From Heracleum sosnowskyi (lineage: Eukaryota; Streptophyta; Magnoliopsida; Apiales; Apiaceae), in NCBI GenBank assembly GCA_030848705.1, contig CM061244.1, positions 51,687,190 to 51,751,189 of the forward strand: 64,000 bases of DNA, written 5' to 3'. A program made the position numbers and the translations under genes. Position 1 is the stretch's first letter, and each line of letters opens with the position of its first letter. The notes under the pieces are model-generated. The model had not been told where the DNA came from. It saw nothing but the letters and a program-made list of their open reading frames with translations, and searched no databases. This document shows, piece by piece, positions 45,108 through 56,178 of this stretch.

Positions 45108-48100
45108 TGTTATAACGACTCAGAAAAACGCTTGTACAATACTAATATTTAATAATATTTGAGTTCTATGATATGTGAGTATTGTGTGAAAGGTGGATAT
45201 TTGGAAATGTGATAATTAGATGTTTACTTGGTGAATGGTATGGATTAAAATACTTGTGTATGCTTTTAAATGCATTTTATATGAATTTCTTATTAAAAAA
45301 ATTAGTTCTTTTTGACCTTCCGGGAATTTTATAAAATCATCGGAGACTCTTTTTATTGTGAAATTTTTTTCACAACCTTTAGTTTATATTCTAGTATTTT
45401 CTAAAATTAGTGGAGGAATTTAGTTTTGGTTTAAGGATTTAAAACTGATTTTATGAGTTAAATGTCCTTTAAGTGATCAAAACTTTGAAAATTCATATTT
45501 AATTCAATTTTGATCATAAAAATATTTTAAAACTATGGGGAGCTTGTAAATTCGTATTCTTTGTTTTAAAAATAAAATTGTGATTTTTAGATATTATCTT
45601 CATTTTATTTCGAATTTTAGAAAGGCATTTATATTGGTTTTCTTATTTAAAAATCAGATTTTGGAATTAGCAAGTTACTATTTTGCCCCTGGGCTTATAA
45701 AACCCCTGCACCAGTTTTTGCCCCTTTCTTCACTCACCTCTCAACTCTCTTTTCTCTCTTTCTCTCGAGTCTCTCTCTCTCGGCTATCTCTCTCTCTCGA
45801 TTTCTCTTCTCTGTAAAAAAATCTCTCTCTCTCTCTCACATATGTTGATGATTATATGTATACATATATATTCGTGTATGTGTGTGAGTGTATGGTTGTG
45901 TGTATATGTGCGTGCATCAGTTTTTGCATGCAAAGGGTTTCGGCAATTTTGATTTAATTCAAACCCGAAAGCTTGCTTGTGATGATTTCGTGATTAATTG
46001 GTTGATTTATATTGCTTATTGGTGAGGTTGTGAAGGAAACCCGATTTTTTCCGGGCACCTCCGACCATGCCGCCGTCGGCAATGAGCTCCGGCGAGCCGA
46101 CGGGGACGATGATGATATTCTTGAGTCCGATTTTTGTATTAAAACTAGTATTTAGTGAAGTTATGAATTGCATGTTGAGAAATCGAATTGCATGTGCATA
46201 TTACGATTTTTCCCCTTTTATAAAATCGGTTTGAAAATTTGTTATGTTGATGTTTAATTGTTAATCTCGGTTTATAGTGAATGCATGTTGATTAATTGTG
46301 TTAAGTTTGGTTAGTTTGAAATTTTGATGGATAAAGGTTTGATTTGGGGATTTTTGTGAAATTTAAAGTATAGGAATTGTTAATTGTGGTATTCTCTAAT
46401 TGCATGTATAAGTTGGGTAATTTCTTGAGAATATGAGTTTTAGTTTTGATATGGGATGATTAGTTGTGGTAGAGATTATAATGGTGGAATGGTTTTATAT
46501 AGAAAAACATCATGCTGAAATTCCAGAAAAACTGTCTGCCCTGTTCTGTTTTGATTAATTGCGAAATGTTGCTGCCTGTTTTAGACAGAGAGTCTAGGCG
46601 TTAACTGTTCTAAATTGAATCTAGTTTGTGCACGCGCTAACCTTGTATCGATAGGATTTACGAATAAAAAGTTATGATTATTTTACTAAAAGTTGCGCAG
46701 CAGGGATTTTCTGTGCCTTAGTACCTACTTTATACAGTTCGTTTTTAATCTAAATAAAGTGTTCTGAATTTGAAACGTTTATGCTAAGTTGAGTTAGTAA
46801 TCAGGAGGTATCCTGTCAAATTTGGTAATGGTTTGATTACTTTTGGATTTTTGAAAAATGTTTTAGTAAAGTATGCGCAGCAAATTTTCAGCTTTTTGAG
46901 ATGAAAACATTGATTGTAAAAGTGTTAAGGATATGGTTGGCATGACCAAATTGATTTAAGGGATACCAAGTGTGGTATGATTTGAAAGATATATTATTGT
47001 ATATATATATGTATAAGGAGTATGTTATGTGTATTTGAATGACAATGTGAGACTATATGGTTGATTGCCTATTACATGATTATAATTGTTTTATGGTATA
47101 ACTATTATGTGTTTACGCGCTTAGGATGCGTTGGGTAGTTTAGAGTAAAGGATTGGCATTTGAGAAAGGGCGTTCTAAGATAGAATATATTCTTTTGTAG
47201 AGTCCAAGGAAGTGGAACTTAAAGAGTTCAAGGAAGTGGGTCTTAGAGACAAAGGAAAGACTAAGGTGGAGAATCAGTGATTGTTCATTACCCTTTTTAG
47301 CTACTTAAGGCAAGTAATACAAACTTGCTTTCGTATTTCGATTCCATTGTTTCATTTTGACACATATGAATTGTTATCTTGCCTTGATTTACCTTTAGTT
47401 CTGAAAACACTTATCGTTCATTGATAACCCTTATCTTTGTTCATATATACCATGTTGAAATATATGCCATGCTTTGTTTAGTTCTTTATCCCTAAACCTT
47501 TATACCCTGATCATATACATGAATTGAAACCTGATGACCTATAATTCTATAACCTGAATCTGATCATATACTTATTCAAACCCTTTTATACCTGAAAGTG
47601 AATACACCTAACTCTCATTCTAGTACATTTCCAGAACAGACCCGATGATAAATGTTTCCTATATTCCACTAATAGAAATCCAAATTGTTTTGATTGAACT
47701 TATCTGATTTCCAAAGGACTTCTTTATATCTGAACATGTTTTAAAAAGGAATAAAGCTTAGACTCATTTAAATTCTGATTTATGGTTTCCACGGATTCCT
47801 AAGATTGGAGGCGTAAGAGGCCGAGTAACGCCGGTCCAGCACTTTTTAATTATAATAAATGGACTAGGGATGGACTAGTCTAAAGGCCAATGTGTTGCCT
47901 AATGGGACCCAGTACAAGGACCAGAGGGACTATGTGTCCGGTATGGGGACTTTACGTGGCTGATCACCCGTATTGTCCGGTGCGTTGTGAAAAATCTCCA
48001 AAATTACTTAATGCTTTTCTTGAAACGGATATCTCGAAAATGAAATTGGTTTACCCTTTGAAATTGCATATTTATGCCATTGTTCCGATAATTCCTTAAT

Positions 48101-48657
48101 ATGGATTCTGCTAAAACCATGCTATATATATTGATGTCGGAAACTGTTTTGAAGCTATATATTCAATTCATTGTTTTGATAATCCCATTGATACGGATTT
48201 TGCTATACCCATGTCATACATATTAATATTGGAACTGTTTCCCAGTGGATAACTGTATGGTCATATTATTATTACTTGCTGGGCATTTGGCTCATTCTTT
48301 TTCCCTATTCTAACCCACAGTGAAACGAGAAGATGGTACGTACATTTCAGACAGCTAGGAAGTCTTCCTATAGGGTTGTTTTTGGGATGCCAGCTCAGGT
48401 AGGTGATGGCCATATCTAGAAGGTGTTTTGTAATAGAGAACATAGAACTTTTAAGACATGGATGTAATAACTTTTGAGACTTATGTTTATGTATTAATGA
48501 ATTAGATAGTGGATGCTTGTTTCACACCATCAACTGTTGAGATCCAGGGTAGAGTTGGGGTCGAGTCTGCATGTTTATATTATTGTTTATGGGTTTAATA
48601 ATGTATAGAGTTTGTAGTGACTCCCCGATCATGACCCCAGATCGGGAGGGCGTCACA
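45108..48657 (+). repeat. 3' LTR of gypsy element
   Basis: 3,550 bp, TGTTATAACG...GGCGTCACA. About two dozen differences from the 5' LTR by eye, nearly all in its left half (up to about 46890); the right half is almost identical. Confidence 0.93.
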
Positions 48658-49110
48658 CAGGTACTCGTCAAAGTTTATGATAGAAGCCAGTCAGAGTTTG
48701 TTAAAGTCTGACGGGGTGAAAGTTTGCTGAAGCTGTCGGTGCTAATATGAAGATTCTAGAAGCAATATATCTTGAAGATGGAAAGAAGCAAGATATATTG
48801 AGATAGCTAAAGAAACGGGACAGAAGACAGAAGCAATCCTAATTTGATATAAATTGTATAGCTAATTTATAGGAATATCAATTAGAGATTGAATCTATGT
48901 AGCTGTGTACTATATAAACACAGATAGGTTAACCCTAAAAGGTATGCGAATACTGAATACATTATTCTTGTAACCTAGCAGCTCTCTGTGATATTTTACA
49001 TCACTGAGAGAAGAGTTATTTAATATAATTCAGTTTATTGATCATAAACAGTGTTCTTGATTGTTCTTCTCATACATATATTGATTATATATTGTGTATT
49101 CGGCCCAACA
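48658..49110 (+). repeat. LTR2 of E/D, right part
   Basis: CAGGTACTCG...CGGCCCAACA. TATA box TATATAA at 48911-48917. It is followed by a primer site and gag, so this LTR is the 5' LTR of D while also being the 3' LTR of E. Confidence 0.92.
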
Positions 49111-49111
49111 A

Positions 49112-49125
49112 TTTGTATCAGAGCC
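49112..49125 (+). other. Primer binding site of D (one mismatch)
   Basis: TTTGTATCAGAGCC; the usual TGGTATC reads TTGTATC here. Confidence 0.85.
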
Positions 49126-50145
49126 AAGGCTGTTTAATATATACAGTTTTACGATTCAAACACAAGTATAATCATGGCTGACAACTCTCAGGAAGGTTCT
49201 AATACAGGTTCTAATGCACAAAAGGTTCAACCAACTTCTGTTAGTCGATATGAGTCAATCAGGGTTCCAATTCTCAAACCAGTGGAATATCCAATATGGA
49301 AGGTTAAGATGACCATGTTTCTGGAAGCCACAGATCCAGAATATCTTGATAGAATTTATAATGGTCCTCATAAACCAACTAAACTGTCTACTGTTGTTGC
49401 TGGTGAAGAGCAAAAGCTTATTCCAAAGGAAAAGAAAGATTTGACTCCTGAAGACATCTCATCGATTGCAAAGGATGCAAAGGTTAGACATCTTCTCCAC
49501 AGTGCCTTAGATAATGTTATGTCTAACAGAGTTATTGGTTGCAAAACTGCCAAAGAAATTTGGGATGCTTTAGAAGTCAGATGCCAAGGAACTAGTTCTA
49601 TAAAGAAGAACAGAAAGACCATACTGACACAGGAGTATGAGCACTTTGACTCAAGATCTGGTGAAACTTTGACTGAAACATATGACAGATTTTGTAAACT
49701 ATTTAATGATTTGTCTCTGGTTGATAAAGAATATGAACTTGAAGAGTCAAATCTCAAGTTTCTTTTATCCCTACCTGAAAGATGGGATTTGAAGGCGACA
49801 ACAATACGAGACAATTATGATCTTGCAGAAACAGATCTTGATGAAATCTATGGGTTGCTTAAAACTCATGAACTTGAGATAGAACAAAGAAACAAAAGAT
49901 CTGGAAAGAAGACAAAATCTGTTGCTCTCAAAGTTGAAGAAAAACTCATGAAGAAAGAAACATCAAAGAAAAAAGCAAAGGGAAAGGCTTTGGTCATAAA
50001 ATCTGATAGTGAGTCATCAAACTCTGATGATGATTCAAACACTGATGCTTCTTCTGAATCTGAGGATGATGAAGAACAAATGATGCAGATGGCTGCTTTG
50101 ATGGTGAAGACTTTCAAGAAGATGGGTTTCACAAACTTCAAGAAA

Positions 50146-50173
50146 CACTACGTCAAATTTTGGCTTCCGTCAC
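50146..50173 (+). repeat. Left terminal inverted repeat of CACTA element
   Basis: CACTACGTCAAATTTTGGC followed by TTCCGTCAC; pairs with 60886-60913 with two mismatches in 28 bases. Confidence 0.93.
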
Positions 50174-50986
50174 ATAAAATACGTGTGGCTAAGCACTTTA
50201 CGTCACGTTTTAATTTTTCAGCAAAGTGTCACCTAAGGTCGGATCATTTTACGCCCCCTACGGCCACACCCCAGATGTGTGGCTGTAATTCAAAACAGAG
50301 TGACTAAAGCATACCACCCCTTGGGTCTGACAGCCCCTGTTTTAAGCTCAAAAGTGTGACTAAATACCAGCTTTCAGCCACAGGATGGGTCGTGGCTAAA
50401 GATAATTAATAACGTGGCTAAATACCAACATTCATCAAAGGCTTAGTTTTGGTCGCACTATTTATTGGTAAATCGTGGCAAAAAACTTGGGTATGGCCAC
50501 ATTTTATAATTTTTATGTGGTCGTTTGTATGTTTCATATACTATTAAACAACTGCTTTTAGTCACTAATAATTGTAGTAACTATCCCCCAATATAATATA
50601 ATAGGTAGTGTGGCTGAAGTGTGGTACTAGCCACACATACTTAACCACATCACAAACAGGTTTCATTTGTAATATAAATGACCACGGCCGTACCAAAAAG
50701 CCGATACAAATCACAATACCAAAAGGCCACAATCCAATTCAAAAAGGCCACAATATGCAAACAAGTAAAATGCCAAAATACAAGTAAAAAAAATGCCAAA
50801 TTCCAAACTAGTCCATATTAATCCATAAAATCCATACTAAATCCATGATCCATAACAACGATATGGAGTATAACTCCACAATCCATAAAAACCACATAAC
50901 CATAACCAGAGTACAGAAAATTAACAACTTATCGAAAAGTTAACAACCAGAAAACCACATTAACATGAGTCAAATTAAGTTTACAA
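50174..50986. repeat. Left subterminal repeat region of CACTA element
   Basis: Noncoding. Many short copies in both orientations of GTGGCTAA, GTGACTAAA, TAGCCACA and CGTCAC between about 50170 and 50660, then A-rich sequence with repeated AAAAAGGCCACAAT and AATCCATAA motifs. In En/Spm, subterminal repeats bind the element-coded TNPA-type protein; the same role here is inferred. Confidence 0.75.
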
Positions 50987-53900
50987 TTACACCACCAGCT
51001 TCCGCTTCTTCCTCAGATTGTCTGCCTTGTTCGCCTTAGCCTTTGAACGTGTTACTGGGGAACCAGTAATGGTATTACATCTCTTCTTCTCCTTCTTAAC
51101 TTGATCTGCGCTATGTTCTTCCTTAGCTTGAGCTGCGCTATGTTCTTCCCCTTTCCCATTGGCCGTTGGATTTGGTACCTAGAGTAAAACATGAAAACAA
51201 ATACGATGATCATTCCAACAGCCCTCAAGTTAAGACCATTCTAACACAAGTAATGTAATTCTATAGATAAGCAAGTTAAGACCGTTGGACAAGTAATGTT
51301 ATTTAATTAAAGCTCCATCATTTTAAACAAAATTATAAAGCAGGATAATAAATGCACACAACCAAAATGGAATGCAAAGTAAGAAACGTACTTGATGATC
51401 AATTATCTTGATAAGGTTTTTGGGCCAAGCCACAAAAGAACCCAAAGCATCCTCAACTGTCCGCATATCACCGGCTTCATAAGGTAAGAATGCTGCCCCC
51501 TTCACAACTTCATCAACAGAAACTCTATAGCAATCATCTTGTAGGGGGACTCCATGAATGGTTTGTCCTTTCTGGTCTGAAAGGATAGCCGTACCACGTG
51601 CAACCGGGTTGTTGAAATTCAACATATACAGAGTACACTTCATTGGCTAAAAAACGTACGTGGCATAATTAACATCATAAAGGTAAAGTGAACTAATATA
51701 CATACGCATTTAGAAATATAATGCATACCGATTGGACAACTGTTGAGGTTTGATTTGACTGAGATGGCATTTGACCAGAGATAGTGCTAGGCTGAGATAA
51801 ATTAATCTTCTTCCTGGTTCCGGATCTAATTACCTTTTCCTACAAAAGTAGAAGCATAATTGCCAACATATTAAAGTTAAAGTTAATCTCAATATACATG
51901 TGCATTTAGCAATGTTGTAATACCTGTTGCACAATTGTTGGATCTTCTTGTGATTTAGTGGTACGCGGAGATATATAAACTTTCCTCCTGGTGGTGATGA
52001 CATTTTGCCCCATTATGGATGTGTCGGCAGTGATCACCTTTTGCGCCATTATGGATGTGTCGGCAGTAGGAGTCACTTGCTTCTCCACAGATTTAACCTA
52101 CAATTTAAGAAATTTGGACAAGAAATCAGCAACTACTTGGAAAAAATTAAAAAGAAATTAAAGTAGCCATTACTTACAGGTGTTAAAAACTCTTTCGATG
52201 CTGGGATGGTAACATTAATGAAGCTGTCCCTCGAACCATTCCCACTTATCGGTGTTCCCTACAGAATGTAACGTGAAATGGGAAAGTCAAGTGATAACAC
52301 AAGTTTTGTAAACTATGTTTTGGAATATAGACACAAGATAACTAAATTCCAACACAAAAAACTCCAACAATTTACGTAGTGCTTACATCTTGTTTTGTTG
52401 CTGAAAGCAGTCCTTGCGAATCCAATTGAGCCATGACTTTATTCAGTTTATTGTTCGTTGCCTCCATCTGCAACGACAGGTTCTTCAGCTCTTCATCCTT
52501 CTTCTCACGCAGCAGTTTTTCATTTTCCAATTGAAGCTCCAGAATCTTGATTTTATCTTTTCCTGTTGTCCTTTGCCGAGGACAATGCCAGTACGCACTG
52601 GGAGTGACTCCACAACCAACACCTCTCAAGTATGAACCCTGCTCCCTGCCAAAAACCACTGTAAGGGCATCCTCGTCCGGCCCAATCTTGATTAGTCCGT
52701 CCTTTATCTGTGCTTCAATATCCATCTGTAAAGAAAAAAGTGAAGAAAATTAGTAACAAGGACATGTTCTTCACTTTAGGATATACTAACTCTCATATTT
52801 AAACTTACTAAATAATCTGCCATGCTCTTCACTTTTGGATCTCCCAACTCTCCATCTTTGTTTTCCCTCCCCTTCCTCCACATAAAAGCACGGGAGGGGA
52901 CATCATCAACCTTTATTTCATTTTTTGAAACCTTGCATAATGCAACGATGACACAATCAGACATTTAATATCCAAAATAATCACTAGTAACACAATAAAA
53001 ACACATCTGAATTACCAATTTTTCTTTGAGACGAGGGTATCCTCCTCGTCCCAAGCGATGATCAAAAACTGACCGTGATCGCGCAATTTTCGTAGTTTTG
53101 GAGACATCCTTCCAATAGTCAAAAGAATTATTTCAGCAAAGTGCATTGGAAAAATACGTTAATTCAAACGATGATCCGTATATTAAAGTATTACAACCTT
53201 GAATTTATCCGTTTGCGTGTGGGCTACGAACCTATCCCAATCAGCTTGCTCTACCAGTGTACGATACTGCCTAGGAACTTTTGCAAGCTTTGCTGGTTTA
53301 TTCAGGTTAGGTTGTATGAATCTTGCATACATCTTTCTTCTGAAATTGCGAAGCAGCCCACCAAGCCGAGTCATTGTAAACTTTCGACGACAAAGTTCTA
53401 TATCAAAAAAATGCTGCAATATATAATACATGGTGTTAATACACATAAAAGGCAAGCAGATAAGTTCAACAATAGTGTTTCATATTAAAAATGTAACATA
53501 TATTTAGAGTACTTAATGCGAAGTAGCTGATTTACCGTTACTTGATCCCACAGCTTATCCTTCACTTCTTTTGGCACCTCCTTCCATGTTAACCATCTTA
53601 AGCCAACATGCTCCCTGACCGTGTCTCCCAAAAAGCTCGTAAATTCTGATCTGTATTCCCCCATTAACCTACCAAGTGAGTCAAATTCAACCTCATGTCT
53701 TTTTCCACCAGAGTTTGTAAACCTGGTACGCAGCTTCGGCAACCTGGTTAGCCCCCTCTTAGCTTTGACATCATTCTTTTGTTGCACCTTTTTGCACTCT
53801 TCTACTTCTTCTTCTGCGTTTTCTCCTTCGTCTTCTACTTCTGTGCTTTCTTCTTCTTCGCTACACTCTTCCGTTGAATATTGTTCCTCAAATTCCTCAT

Positions 53901-54363
53901 TGTCCTCACCTACAACCAGTATAAGAACCCTTAGCAATTACAGGATTTATCTGTTCAATATACATAAAAATGCATAAATATGAGAAGTCAAAAATTAGTC
54001 TACCTAGGTATTCTTCTTCAACGCAAACTGGTGCAGTAGCTGTGGACCAGGAATGGAAGACATGAATCTTGCAGACTCCAGTCATGGTAGAAGCAACAGC
54101 CAACTCTTTTAAGTCACTGTCTCCAAGGATCAAACCATATCCATGATCCGGGGTCACCCCATCTTTCATGAAATAAAGCTTATCATCATCCGAAACTACA
54201 TCCGCTACCAAATCCCTAACTTGTTTAACAGTCATGTTGTAGACTTCCATTCCGTCGAACACCTTTGCCTTAGGACCGGTGTATTGCCACTTAACCTTTG
54301 TCATGAACTGACCCCCATAGTAAACAACTAACCTGTACTTCTTTCCCATGGTACTCAAATTAG
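50987..54363 (-). CDS. CACTA accessory transposase gene (PB1-like + Transposase_24), 11 coding exons, 767 aa
   Basis: Coding exons by GT-AG sites: 54349-54004, 53909-53536, 53413-53198, 53108-53016, 52931-52809, 52725-52387, 52258-52178, 52097-51924, 51839-51729, 51646-51392, 51178-50987. Phases agree at all ten junctions and the total is 768 codons with a TAA at the end. The start MGKKYRLVVYYGG opens a PB1-like domain (about 1-100). An acidic stretch follows, then a Transposase_24-like (Ptta/En/Spm) domain (EFDSLGRLMGEYRSEFTSFL, LTWKEVPKEVKDKLWDQVT). Next come a coiled coil (IKILELQLENEKLLREKKDE), a short duplicated motif (TADTSIM twice) and a basic tail ending RKKRKLVV, a likely nuclear signal. 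An upstream noncoding exon (donor at 54536, acceptor at 54363) is likely. By analogy with TNPA it should bind subterminal repeats; that is inference. Exon calls are mine and unverified. Confidence 0.8.
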
Positions 54364-54954
54364 CTGTAGACAACAAGCACAACAATGTCAGATATTAATA
54401 CATCAACATTAAAGCATAAGTAGTATTATTCATATAATTGGAACTCAATTCGTCCCAATCTCTCAAATACAACTCAAATATGCAATCTCTCCAACCATAT
54501 ATCTCAAACATATAGTCTGTGGAAGAATGGTTTACCTGCGACAAGCAAGGTGATTTAAACGCCGGTGGAAAAAACCCTAATTTCATGAACATAAACCAGA
54601 TTGGGTCACCAGATCTGACCGACGGCGTAACCTAATTTCACCGACTGAAAGTTGTGGAGAGATTATGGTGCACAGAGAGGGAGAGTTTGAATGTGAGTTG
54701 GGTAAAGTGATGTTGAAAGTGAATTGGGGGGAAGTTTGATATTTTGGGGGGGAAGTGAATTGGTAAAGTGATGTTGCCGGTTTTTAGAGTATTAAGTCAA
54801 TAAGCCATAATGTTCCAAGTGCAGTCAAATCTTACTAAACTTAAATTTGAAACTATTTTCTATTTTATTTTTGTAAAAAATATATATATAATATTTATGA
54901 TAATATGTATCTAAATAATTTTAATATATTTATTTAATTATTTAATTATTTCGT

Positions 54955-55125
54955 GTACTTTCGTTTCGTGTCGTGTACCCAAGGGTAAATCCAAAACCGA
55001 CACGAAATTCGCTCGTGTAATTTCGTGTTCGTGTATTTTCGTGTTCGTGTACCGAAAAGGTAAAACCAAACCCGTTATTATCGTGTCGTTTTCGTGACGT
55101 GTTTTCGTGTCGTGTACGAAATTGC
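54955..55125. repeat. CGTGT-rich direct-repeat tract
   Basis: Irregular repeats of TTTCGTGT, CGTGTCGTGTAC and TTCGTGTTCGTGTA. It ends in ...GAAATTGCCGGCTCTAG, so it may be a remnant of another repeat inserted here. Confidence 0.6.
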
Positions 55126-56020
55126 CGGCTCTAGTCGAATCTCGTTCTTTCGAGTAGTACTTTGGCCAGATCCCTCAAAAAATGTCGTACAAGATAAATT
55201 CCCGATTTTTCGATTATTTTTCCCCAACATCACAATGCGTATCCATTAACATCCGTACGGTTGGATCGTCGAAAAATGCATTAAAAAAAATTATTTCCAC
55301 TTTCGGGGTCGAATCTCGTTCTTTCGAGTAGTACTTTCATCCACAACGATAAATTTAGATTTTTTTTTAAATTTTGCATATGTCTTCTAAATATTCCAAA
55401 ATGATTTAAAAAAATTAGATGAATTAAATTTGGAGTTTTGGTATTTTAAAATGATTTTTGAAAATTAATTTTCATTTTGAGGTAAAACTTGTAAAAATCA
55501 TAATAAATTCATTTTTGATCCCAAAATTATTTTAAAAATATGGGAATGAAGCTAATTTTGTGATCTTGTTTTTTTTAATTAAAATTTTGATTTTAGAAAT
55601 TATCTTCTATTTAAACTTCAGATTAATAAGTGATTAAATTTGATTTTCAGCAAAGTAGTATAATAAATTAGTAAAGTAGAGGTTACATATGGTTATGTTT
55701 TAACCCTAATTCATTGCTACACACAGCAGTAGCCACACTCTCTTCTATTTTGCCGCCTAAAACAAGAACCCCAATCATATCCTTTTTTTCCCTCTTATAC
55801 AACAACAATTGGTTCTAGATTTGATTGAAATACCTAAGTGGAAAGCTTATTCTCTCAATTGGAAACCACACTAGCTGCCGCTTCTAATCGGATTCAAACA
55901 AGTAGCTTCAAACAAGCAGCCGACAGAAACCACTCATACTTTCATCCACAACGATTTCATCCCTAATTTCAGTAAGTCATGTGTTAAATATATGCTAATT
56001 TTTGAATTTTATGCTTTGAT

Positions 56021-56175
56021 ATATGCTCGTAATTGCTGTAGTTATGCTGTAATATGCTCGTAATTGCTGTAGTTATGCTGTAATATGCTCGTAATTGGTT
56101 TAGTTATGCTGTAATATGCTCGTAATTGGTTTAGTTATGCTGTAATATGCTCGTAATTGCTGTAGTTAGGCTGTA
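56021..56175 (+). repeat. 31-bp tandem array, about five units, abutting TNP2 start
   Basis: Unit about TTATGCTGTAATATGCTCGT then AATTGCTGTAG; two units carry GGTTTAG in place of GCTGTAG. The last partial unit runs into the ATG at 56179. Confidence 0.92.
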
Positions 56176-56178
56176 GTT

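Larger units (their letters stand above)
35758..48657 (+). mobile_element. Ty3/gypsy chromovirus (Tekay/Del-like), in LTR2
   Basis: About 12.9 kb. Two LTRs of about 3.55 kb (35758-39307 and 45108-48657), primer site, small upstream ORF, gag-pol with RT before integrase, a chromodomain-like C-terminus and a polypurine tract. Long LTRs and the C-terminal motif point to the Tekay/Del clade. Target duplication CAGGT on both sides; the left LTR lacks the first three bases (TGT) seen in the right copy. Gag-pol has one stop and one frameshift. Confidence 0.93.
54364..56178. promoter_or_regulatory. Divergent promoter region of CACTA element
   Basis: Lies between the two head-to-head genes. It contains a probable 5' noncoding exon of the minus gene (from 54536 up to about 54680), a CGTGT-rich tract (54955-55125), a 30-base direct repeat (55134-55163 and 55309-55338), AT-rich sequence, a duplicated TTTCATCCACAACGAT (55335-55350 and 55944-55959), and a 31-bp tandem array next to the TNP2 start. 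No coding region seen. Confidence 0.6.

Noticed and set aside
50146..50307. C-terminal 54 codons of the gag ORF of D reading into the transposon
   Set aside because: Artefact of the CACTA insertion; gag resumes at 60917.
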